In this document: piece after piece, positions 1-5,469 of the stretch
How positions within the stretch are numbered: position 1 is the stretch's first letter
Layout of the letters: each line of letters begins with the position of its first letter
Origin: Sphingomonadaceae bacterium
GTDB lineage: Bacteria > Pseudomonadota > Alphaproteobacteria > Sphingomonadales > Sphingomonadaceae
Length of the DNA stretch: 5,469 nucleotides
Assembly (NCBI GenBank): GCA_013821585.1
Contig: JACDGO010000165.1
Span: 1-5,469 of the forward strand
Reading direction: 5' to 3'
Position numbers and translations under genes: made by a program
Notes under the pieces: model-generated
Databases searched by the model: none
What the model was told of the DNA's origin: nothing
Seen by the model: only the letters and a program-made list of their open reading frames with translations

Positions 1-1
1 A

Positions 2-517
2 ATCGATTCACACAATCAGGAAATGACTCTAGCCCAGCGTACCGTTGCGGTCGGCGACCCCTGGACCGCGCCGCCGTCCGAAGGACCGACGCGGCTGACG
101 GGCGTCGCGCCGGGCCGCATCGCGATTTTCGGGCAATATTGGCCGGTCGACCGCCAGCGCATCGGTTTCGCGCCTGCCGCCGCGCAGGGCGACGCCCGCG
201 ACGTGCGCTATTTCGTCGAAGTGCCGCGCCCCGCGGACGGCCGCTGGCCTGTCGCGGCGAGCGGCGCCGAATGGAGCGGCATCCTGGTCAAGGGCGGCTT
301 GCCGGGAACGATGGAGCGGCTGTTCCGCGCGCTCGGCTACCGGGTCGCCGACGATCATTACACGCTCTACATTTCAGTGCGGTCGATGCGCCTCGGCCAT
401 TATCTGCGCGCGCTACAGTTCGGCCTCGGCGCGTTCGTGTTCCTGCTGTTCGCGGTGCTACAGCGCCGCTACGTGCGGCGCACGCGGATGCCGCCGGGCG
501 CCCGGAGTTACGCTTAG
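2..517 (+). CDS. Unrecognised protein with one C-terminal membrane helix, possibly 5'-partial
   Basis: I do not recognise this family. The frame runs to a TAG stop at 515-517 and is open leftward to the window edge. The first ATG is at 23-25, giving 164 residues. The AGGAA just before that ATG is directly adjacent to it, too close for a normal ribosome binding site. The real start may therefore lie outside the window, and this may be the C-terminal part of a larger protein. Numbered from that ATG, residues 1-120 look soluble (rich in Gly, Pro and Arg, with short beta-like stretches such as GRIAIFG at 31-37 and RYFVEVP at 62-68). Residues about 128-147 form a clear hydrophobic helix, followed by the basic tail QRRYVRRTR, which by the positive-inside rule puts the C-terminus in the cytoplasm and the preceding domain in the periplasm. 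Codon use is G/C-ending throughout, as expected of a real gene here. It lies 61 bases upstream of the protease gene on the same strand, so co-transcription is possible. Confidence 0.7.
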   Translation: MDSHNQEMTLAQRTVAVGDPWTAPPSEGPTRLTGVAPGRIAIFGQYWPVDRQRIGFAPAAAQGDARDVRYFVEVPRPADGRWPVAASGAEWSGILVKGGLPGTMERLFRALGYRVADDHYTLYISVRSMRLGHYLRALQFGLGAFVFLLFAVLQRRYVRRTRMPPGARSYA

Positions 518-532
518 CGGCGCGTTAAGCGT
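510..532. repeat. Perfect 7-bp inverted repeat spanning the end of the first gene
   Basis: ACGCTTA at 510-516 is matched exactly by its reverse complement TAAGCGT at 526-532, separated by nine bases. The repeat covers the TAG stop (515-517) of the upstream gene. As RNA it could form a short hairpin, but no T-run follows, so it is not a standard intrinsic terminator. It might be a weak attenuator, an mRNA-end hairpin, an operator-like palindrome, or chance. Confidence 0.35.
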
Positions 533-578
533 CCCCGTTCACCGAATACCAGACCGTTTTGGGGCATCGGCGAATGCG

Positions 579-1043
579 ATGCCGCCGGTTCCCTTCTCGC
601 TCGCGACAGCCGCGCTGGCCGCGCTGGCGGTCGCGCAGGTCGTGCCGCCGCGAGCAGCGCCGCTCGAGTCCTCCGCCGCCGTCGCTCCGCACGAGATCGA
701 GCGCGCGAACGACCGGCTCTTTTATGTGACCGCCGAAATCGACGGCGCGCCGATCCGCATGTTGGTCGATACCGGCGCGAGCGTCTCCGTGCTGACGCGC
801 GCCGACGCGAACCGGCTCGGACTCGCCGCGGATCGCCGCGGCGAAAGCCGGATCGACACCGTCGGGGGACGTGTCGCGATGGCGTGGACGACGCTCGATC
901 GCGTGCGCATCGGTGCGCACCGCCTGCGCCGCGTGCGCGCGGCGATCGTCGACGGCGGGCCGGGCGTGTCGCTGATCGGGCAGGATATCCTTTCCGAATT
1001 CGCGTCGATCCGCTTCGACGGCGACCGGATGCGTCTGGATTAG
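579..1043 (+). CDS. Retropepsin-like aspartic protease (TIGR02281-type), exported
   Basis: This 154-residue protein has the single-domain layout of bacterial clan AA (retropepsin-like) aspartic proteases, which work as dimers with one catalytic Asp per subunit. Residues 1-27 form a hydrophobic, Ala-rich leader (core ATAALAALAVAQVV) consistent with a signal peptide or membrane anchor, though it lacks the usual N-terminal positive charge. The core begins with FYVTAEIDG (48-56). The catalytic motif DTGAS follows at 64-68, in the context MLVDTGASVSVL. Near the end, SLIGQDIL (131-138) is the second family signature, and the protein closes on FDGDRMRLD, as these short proteins usually do. Length fits the family. 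Caulobacter PerP, a periplasmic protease that cleaves a polarity factor, is of this general type, but the substrate here cannot be inferred. The ATG at 579 is the only reasonable start in frame; only a weak GGGG (561-564) lies upstream. The TAG stop overlaps the end of convergent lysK. Confidence 0.87.
   Translation: MPPVPFSLATAALAALAVAQVVPPRAAPLESSAAVAPHEIERANDRLFYVTAEIDGAPIRMLVDTGASVSVLTRADANRLGLAADRRGESRIDTVGGRVAMAWTTLDRVRIGAHRLRRVRAAIVDGGPGVSLIGQDILSEFASIRFDGDRMRLD
1040..1043. other. Tail-to-tail stop codon overlap of protease gene and lysK
   Basis: The four bases TTAG serve both genes: TAG (1041-1043) ends the protease on the + strand, and the complement of TTA (1040-1042) is the TAA that ends lysK on the - strand. 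There is no space between the genes for a terminator, so each transcript must run into the other gene or end inside it. I saw no obvious hairpin with a T-tract close to the junction. Confidence 0.9.
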
Positions 1044-2602
1044 GTCAGCGCTTCGGCGATCAACGCACGTGTGTTCTCGATCCCGTAGAGCGCGATGAAG
1101 CTGCCCATGCGCGGCCCTTGGCTGCTTCCCAGCAATGTCTCGTAGAGCGCACGAAACCAGTCGCGCAGAGTCTCGAACCCGCCTTCGTTGCCGATCGCAT
1201 AGACGATGTTCTGAATGTCGGCCGCGCCAGCGCTGGTGGGCAGCGCGGCGAGTTCGCGGTCCAGCCGTTTGAGCGCCGCGACTTCCGGTCCTTCCGGCTT
1301 TCGCCTTGCAAGCGTCGGCGCGACGTAATCGCGGTTGTAGGCGAGCGCATGCCCGATCAGCATGTCGAGCTCGGGCGAAACCGCGCCTTCGACATAATTG
1401 CCGAGATAGCCGTGCATCTGCTCGGCCGACGCGCCCGCGCCGAGCACACCGGCGAGGTTGAGGAGCAGCCCGAACGTCACCGACGGCGCGCCTTCGGGCA
1501 CCTTGCCGTCGTGAATATGATGCACCGGATTGCCGAGCTTTTGACCGAGCGGCTGCGCGGCATAATTGCCGCGAAACTGGAAATAGTCGTCGACCGCGCG
1601 CGGGATCACGCCGATATGCAGCGACTTCGCCTTCCTCGGCTCCCGGTAGATATAGAAGGCGAGGCTCTCCTCGGTCCCGTAGCGCAGCCACTCGTCGAGG
1701 CCGAGGCCGTTGCCCTTCGACTTCGAAATCTTCTCGCCCTGCTCGTCGAGAAACATCTCATAGTTGAACCCCTCCGGGGCCCGCCCCCCCAGCACACGCG
1801 CGATCTTCGAGCTTTGCGTGACCGAATCGATCAGGTCCTTGCCCGACATCTCGTAATCGACGCCGAGCGCGACCCAGCGCATCGCCCAGTCGACCTTCCA
1901 CTGGAGCTTCGCCATGCCGCCGAGCGCGGACTGCTCGATCGTGTCGCCGTCGTCGATGAAACGGATCGTGCCTTCACGCGCGTCGACGACCTCGACCGGA
2001 ACCTGAAGCACGACGCCGCTCTTCGGGCTGACCGGCAGCACCGGCGAATAAGTCGCGCGGCGTTCGGCGCCGAGCGTCGGCAGCATCACCTCCATGATGC
2101 GGTCGAAGCATTCGAGCACGAGCCGCAGCGTGTCGTCGAACCGCCCGGCCGCATAGCATTCGGTTGCCGACACGAACTCATAGTCGAATCCGAAGCGGTC
2201 GAGGAAGGCGCGCAAGCTCGCGTTGTTGTGGTGCGCGAAGCTCTCGTGACAGCCGAACGGGTCGGGGATCTTCGTCAGCGGATGGCCGAGATAGCCGGCG
2301 AGCATCGCCTGGTTCGGGATATTGTCGGGCACTTTGCGCAGCCCGTCCATATCGTCGGAAAAGGCGATCAACCGCGTCGACGCGTCCGACAACGCATGGA
2401 ACGCGTTGCGCACCATCGTCGTGCGCAACACCTCGTTGAACGTGCCGATGTGCGGCAGCCCCGAGGGACCATAACCGGTCTCGAACACCAGCGCTTCGCC
2501 GTCCGGCTTGCCCTCGGGCCAGCGCTTCAGCAGCTTGCGCGCCTCCTGATAAGGCCACGCCTTGGAGGCGAGCGCCACGGCGCGGAAATCAGAGTTGGTC
2601 AT
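1040..2602 (-). CDS. lysK: Lysyl-tRNA synthetase, class I
   Basis: The enzyme attaches lysine to tRNA-Lys using ATP, in the cytoplasm. It belongs to the class I (archaeal-type) LysRS family, which replaces the class II enzyme in many alphaproteobacteria. The 520-residue product begins MTNSDFRAVA. The class I HIGH motif appears as HIGT at residues 51-54, in GPSGLPHIGTFNE, and KMSKS appears as KISKSKGN at 291-298. Between them are family-typical segments such as FSDDMDGLRKVP and VDYEMSGKDLIDS. The helical anticodon-binding C-terminus ends near GSFIALYGIENTRALI. Nothing is missing, and the length fits the family. I chose the ATG at 2602-2600 because the protein from there matches the usual N-terminus. 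A TTG 39 bases further upstream (2641-2639) is in frame but adds an unconvincing 13 residues. No Shine-Dalgarno is visible before the ATG. The TAA stop (1042-1040) overlaps the end of the protease gene. The gene is divergent from the helicase gene. Confidence 0.97.
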   Translation of the reverse strand: MTNSDFRAVALASKAWPYQEARKLLKRWPEGKPDGEALVFETGYGPSGLPHIGTFNEVLRTTMVRNAFHALSDASTRLIAFSDDMDGLRKVPDNIPNQAMLAGYLGHPLTKIPDPFGCHESFAHHNNASLRAFLDRFGFDYEFVSATECYAAGRFDDTLRLVLECFDRIMEVMLPTLGAERRATYSPVLPVSPKSGVVLQVPVEVVDAREGTIRFIDDGDTIEQSALGGMAKLQWKVDWAMRWVALGVDYEMSGKDLIDSVTQSSKIARVLGGRAPEGFNYEMFLDEQGEKISKSKGNGLGLDEWLRYGTEESLAFYIYREPRKAKSLHIGVIPRAVDDYFQFRGNYAAQPLGQKLGNPVHHIHDGKVPEGAPSVTFGLLLNLAGVLGAGASAEQMHGYLGNYVEGAVSPELDMLIGHALAYNRDYVAPTLARRKPEGPEVAALKRLDRELAALPTSAGAADIQNIVYAIGNEGGFETLRDWFRALYETLLGSSQGPRMGSFIALYGIENTRALIAEALT

Positions 2603-3075
2603 CGTGACGTGCGGCGTAGCGGCGTGAGTGGTGAGGGCCAAGGGGCATCGCGCGCGCCGACGGCCTCGGCGCCGCGATCGTCCGGGAATTGACTTTGTTG
2701 CGCGCCGCCGAAGTCACGGGGACGGCTGGGAAGCCCGCCTTCATCATTGTCGGCGAAAGGACTACGCACGCAGGTTGACCACGACGCGCAGCGGTATGGA
2801 GATCAGTAGTGTTCCGACGGGCTTCAATACTGAGCTGACGATCCGTTTCGCAGAAGCAGGAGCGGAAACCGGACGCGCGATCAATGCCGTAGCGATCATC
2901 GACGCTCTTGGGCCGCTCTCCTACCAAGAAAAAACCGTAAGAAACTGACAGGCTGGGCCAGCACAGCTGTAAAGCAAGAGACCTGCAGAGCGGCATTCAA
3001 TGACGCTTTCACATAGCGATTCATTTCGCCCAGCCTCCGGTTGCCATTCTGTTCCCAATCCCCCACGCTCCGCTT
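2603..3075. other. Divergent intergenic region between lysK and the helicase gene
   Basis: These 473 bases hold no intact gene that I recognise. They must contain the promoters for lysK (leftward) and the helicase (rightward), but I found no convincing paired -35/-10 boxes. TTGCCA at 3041-3046 is a possible weak -35 for the helicase, with no good partner. Hand counting gives about 50-58% GC in successive 60-base blocks from 2781 to 3020, clearly below the flanking genes. The left and middle part contains the probable gene remnant listed separately. The last 127 bases (2949-3075) contain only a short tight palindrome (GCTGGGCCAGC at 2952-2962) and a pyrimidine-rich stretch before the helicase start. 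No tRNA or known small RNA fold was recognised. Confidence 0.6.
2635..2948 (+). pseudogene. Probable 5'-truncated, frameshifted remnant of a small protein gene (CC0125/CC1285-lipoprotein-like?)
   Basis: Two adjacent + strand frames both read like protein, and neither has a normal start covering the whole stretch. The first runs from 2635 (just after an in-frame TGA at 2632-2634) to a TGA at 2776-2778. It contains RELTLLRAAEVTG and KPAFIIVGERTTHAG, with G/C-ending codons typical of real genes here. The second frame takes over at about 2770-2780, runs to the TGA at 2946-2948, and includes TGFNTELTIRFAEAG and INAVAIIDALGPL. Moving from the first frame to the second fits loss of a single base. 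From memory, the order LLRAAE(V/L)T, then F.(I/L)V, then a final A..VI..LGP resembles the C-terminal half of CC0125/CC1285-type alphaproteobacterial lipoproteins. The N-terminal signal peptide and lipobox part is absent, because lysK's start lies immediately to the left. Alternatives are an intact 50-residue protein starting at ATG 2796, a sequencing error, or chance open frames. The family assignment is tentative. Confidence 0.35.
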
Positions 3076-5469
3076 ATGCTCCCCCACCCCGCCCTCCACG
3101 CAAGCCACGGCGGCATCTGGATCGCCGATGCGCACGGCACGCGCGGCGTGGGGCGCGGGGAGGCGATCGCGCGCGCGGCGGAAAGGCCGATGATCCTGCT
3201 CAACGCACCGCTCGTCGGGCAACGGCTCGGCTATCCCGAGCTATCAGGGCTCGACCTGCTCGAGCTGTTCGCCTTCGTCCACCCGGCGCGTTTCATGGTG
3301 CCGACGATCAAGGGCCTCGCCGACGTGCTCGGCTTGTCGCAGCCCGCTGAGGAAGCCGACTCGGCTGAGCTGTTGCGCGCGGCGGCGGCGGCGCTGGTCG
3401 CGCGTCTCGGCGAGGCGGACTGGGCCGAGCGCGAAGGCGCATGGACGTCGGCGCAAACGCTGACTCGCTTGCGCTGGCCGTGGGCGAGCGTCGCGCCCGC
3501 GATTGCGCGGCCCGAAGAGCACGAGCGCTGGCTGTTCTCGAAGCTGCCCGATTGGGAGGAGACGCCGCCCCGCCTGTCCCCGCGGACGGTTTCGATCGAG
3601 GGTTCCGAAGTGCTTGAGAGGCTCGATTCGCTCACTGGCGCGGGAGCCGAGCGGCGCGAGGGGCAGCGCGCCTATGCCGAGGCTGCACTCCTCGCCTTCG
3701 CGCCGCGCGAGCGCCGCGACGAACCGAATCTGCTGCTCGCCGAGGCCGGAACGGGGATCGGCAAGACGCTCGCTTATCTCGCGCCTGCGTCGCTGTGGGC
3801 GCGCGCCGCCGAAGGGACGGTGTGGGTGTCGACCTACACCAAAGCGCTGCAGCGCCAGCTCGACGCCGAAACGCGGCGCCTCTTTCCCGATGCAACGGAA
3901 CGGCGCGCGCGCGTCGTCGTGCGCAAGGGGCGCGAGAATTACCTGTGCCTGCTCAACCTCGAGGACGCGTTGCAGGGCGGCTTTTCGGGGCGCGCGGCGA
4001 TCCTCGCGCAGCTCGTCGCGCGCTGGGCGGCGTTCACGCGCGACGGCGACATGGTCGGCGGCGACCTGCCCGGCTGGCTGACGACCCTGTTCCCCCGCAA
4101 CGGCGCGAGCGCGCTGACAGACCGGCGCGGCGAGTGTGTCTATGCCGGCTGCCCGCATTACCGCCGCTGCTTTATCGAGCGCAGCAGCCGGGCGAGCGTC
4201 CATGCCGATATCGTGATCGCCAACCACGCGCTCGTCATGGTCAACGCCGCGCGCGGCCGCGACGCGGCGAACAGGCCGGGCCGGATCGTCTTCGACGAAG
4301 GGCATCATCTGTTCGAAGCCGCCGATTCGATGTTCTCCGTCGCGCTGTCCGGGCAGGAGGCGATCGAGCTCAGGCGCTGGATCGTCGGGCCCGAAGGGAG
4401 CGCGCGCGGGCGCAGGCGCGGCCTTGCCGCACGGCTCGCGGATGTCGCGAGCTATGACGCCGAAGGGTCGAACGCGATCGCGGCGGCGGGCAACGCCGCG
4501 CTGGCGCTGCCCGGCGACGGCTGGCTGCAGCGAATCGCCGAGGGCCAGCCGTTCGGCCCGGTCGAGATACTGCTCTCGGCGGTGCGCGGCACCGTCTATG
4601 CGCGCGCGACCGGCGAGGACGCGGGCTATGGACTCGAGACCGAGGCCGCCGAGCTCGACGGTTCCTTGGTCGAGGCGGCGGCGGGCGCGGCGGAAGCACT
4701 CGATGCGCTGCTGAGGCCGCTGGTCGCGCTGGGGCGGCGGCTAGAAGCGGTACTCGAGGACGCGCCCGACTGGCTCGACGGCGCGGCGCGCGCGCGGATC
4801 GAAGGCGCGCTCGGCAGCCTGGGGTGGCGGCGCGACACGGTGGCGGCGTGGCTGTCGCTGCTGTCGCGGATCGGCGGGCCGGCCGATCCCGATTTCGTCG
4901 ACTGGCTCGCGGTCGATCGCATCGACGGGCGCGATTACGATGCCGGGCTGCATCGTCACTGGCTCGACCCCACGCGCCCGTTCGCCGAGGCCGTGCTCAA
5001 GCCCGCGCAAGGCGCGATCGTCACCTCGGCGACACTGACCGGCGGCGAGGACTGGGCGAGCGCCGAGACGCGCACCGGCGCCGCGCATCTCGCGCATCCG
5101 CCCGTCCGCTTCGCCGCGCCGAGTCCGTTCGACTATGCCGCGAACTCCCAAGTGCTGATTGTCACCGACGTCAAGCGCGGCGACATCGGCCAGCTCGCGG
5201 GCGCCTATGCGCGGCTGATCGCGGCGTCGGGCGGCGGCACGCTTGGGCTCTTCACCGCGATCCGGCGGCTGCGCGCGGTCCATGCGCGCATCGCCGACCG
5301 GCTCGCGCGCGACGGGCTGCCGCTCTACGCGCAGCACGTCGATCCGATCGACACCGGCACGCTCGTCGACATCTTTCGCGACGACCCGCACGCGAGCCTT
5401 CTCGGCACCGACGCGCTCAGGGACGGCGTCGATGTTCCCGGCAGCTCGCTCAGAACCGTGGTGATGGAG
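3076..5469 (+). CDS. ATP-dependent DNA helicase, DinG/XPD-like with Fe-S cluster (3' end outside window)
   Basis: This is a superfamily 2 helicase expected to unwind DNA 5'-3' in repair or recombination (DinG/YoaA/XPD group). 798 codons are open to the right edge. Residues 1 to about 95 form a variable N-terminal region that recalls the back half of a DEDDh exonuclease fold (GLDLLELFAFVHPARF, then KGLADVLGL). Helicase motifs follow in order: a Q-like element REGQRAYAEA (Q197), Walker A AEAGTGIGKT (222-231), Ia STYTKALQRQL (252-262), IANHAL (382-387), a Walker B variant FDEGHH (406-411), III TSATL (650-654), IV LFTAIRRL (725-732) and V-like RDGVDVPG (782-789). Four cysteines, C291 (in KGRENYLC), C354, C359 and C365, sit between Ia and Walker B as in Fe-S helicases. 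Motif VI (arginine finger) should lie just beyond the edge. The ATG at 3076 is inferred from the N-terminus; no Shine-Dalgarno precedes it. It is divergent from lysK. Confidence 0.93.
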   Translation, partial: MLPHPALHASHGGIWIADAHGTRGVGRGEAIARAAERPMILLNAPLVGQRLGYPELSGLDLLELFAFVHPARFMVPTIKGLADVLGLSQPAEEADSAELLRAAAAALVARLGEADWAEREGAWTSAQTLTRLRWPWASVAPAIARPEEHERWLFSKLPDWEETPPRLSPRTVSIEGSEVLERLDSLTGAGAERREGQRAYAEAALLAFAPRERRDEPNLLLAEAGTGIGKTLAYLAPASLWARAAEGTVWVSTYTKALQRQLDAETRRLFPDATERRARVVVRKGRENYLCLLNLEDALQGGFSGRAAILAQLVARWAAFTRDGDMVGGDLPGWLTTLFPRNGASALTDRRGECVYAGCPHYRRCFIERSSRASVHADIVIANHALVMVNAARGRDAANRPGRIVFDEGHHLFEAADSMFSVALSGQEAIELRRWIVGPEGSARGRRRGLAARLADVASYDAEGSNAIAAAGNAALALPGDGWLQRIAEGQPFGPVEILLSAVRGTVYARATGEDAGYGLETEAAELDGSLVEAAAGAAEALDALLRPLVALGRRLEAVLEDAPDWLDGAARARIEGALGSLGWRRDTVAAWLSLLSRIGGPADPDFVDWLAVDRIDGRDYDAGLHRHWLDPTRPFAEAVLKPAQGAIVTSATLTGGEDWASAETRTGAAHLAHPPVRFAAPSPFDYAANSQVLIVTDVKRGDIGQLAGAYARLIAASGGGTLGLFTAIRRLRAVHARIADRLARDGLPLYAQHVDPIDTGTLVDIFRDDPHASLLGTDALRDGVDVPGSSLRTVVME

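Noticed and set aside
525..1691. A 388-codon - strand frame running from inside lysK through the protease gene.
   Set aside because: It is out of frame with lysK, Arg-rich and low in hydrophobic residues, and lies antisense to the well-supported protease.
2639..2641. An upstream TTG start for lysK giving 533 residues.
   Set aside because: The extra 13 residues do not look like the family's N-terminus, and the ATG at 2602 gives the expected MTNSDFR-type beginning.
884..2692. A 602-codon open frame on the + strand, antisense to almost all of lysK.
   Set aside because: The product is Arg/Ala/His-rich with no recognisable domain, and lysK on the other strand is unmistakable. Long antisense frames are common opposite GC-rich genes with strong third-position bias.
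2811..2825. GTTC-N7-CTTC, one mismatch from the alphaproteobacterial LexA (SOS) box GTTC-N7-GTTC.
   Set aside because: It lies about 250 bases upstream of the helicase start and inside the probable gene remnant, and one such near match is likely by chance.
2589..2996. A 135-codon - strand frame (starting MPLCRSLALQL) in the intergenic region.
   Set aside because: It overlaps the start of lysK, has no recognisable family or ribosome binding site, and is antisense to the more protein-like remnant.
3041..3075. TTGCCA as a possible -35 box for the helicase gene.
   Set aside because: No acceptable -10 hexamer occurs at 16-19 bases spacing; the only AT-rich element (CTTATG) is the start codon region itself.
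3244..4308. A 354-codon - strand frame opposite the helicase.
   Set aside because: It is an Arg/Ala/Gly-rich shadow frame; the helicase frame carries every diagnostic motif over the same bases.

Overview
The window is GC-rich chromosomal DNA, with strong G/C preference at third codon positions. It looks like an alphaproteobacterium, most likely of the Sphingomonadales. The reasons are a class I (archaeal-type) lysyl-tRNA synthetase, a TIGR02281-like periplasmic retropepsin-type protease, and a DinG/XPD-type helicase whose N-terminus matches my recollection of sphingomonad homologues. The taxonomic call is inference; no rRNA or other marker is present.

Layout: (1) 1-517, + strand: the end (or whole) of an unrecognised protein with one C-terminal membrane helix, open to the left edge. 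(2) 518-578: short gap; a perfect inverted repeat spans the preceding stop codon. (3) 579-1043, + strand: a small exported retropepsin-like aspartic protease with a DTGAS active site. (4) 1040-2602, - strand: complete class I lysyl-tRNA synthetase (lysK), convergent with the protease and sharing 4 bases with it at the stop codons. (5) 2603-3075: a 473-base stretch with no intact recognised gene and with lower GC in its second half. It holds what looks like a 5'-truncated, frameshifted remnant of a small-protein gene on the + strand. (6) 3076-5469, + strand: a large Fe-S superfamily 2 DNA helicase (DinG/YoaA/XPD-like), 798 codons without a stop, cut by the right edge.

The genes do not form one functional system. 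LysK charges tRNA-Lys for translation, the protease probably acts in the periplasm, and the helicase probably acts in DNA repair or recombination. lysK and the helicase are divergent, so the 473-base gap should hold both promoters, though I could not identify either. I found no RNA genes, CRISPR array, insertion sequence or phage gene. I see no convincing undescribed system. The points most worth a second look are the decayed gene remnant and the exonuclease-like but apparently catalytically empty N-terminal region of the helicase.
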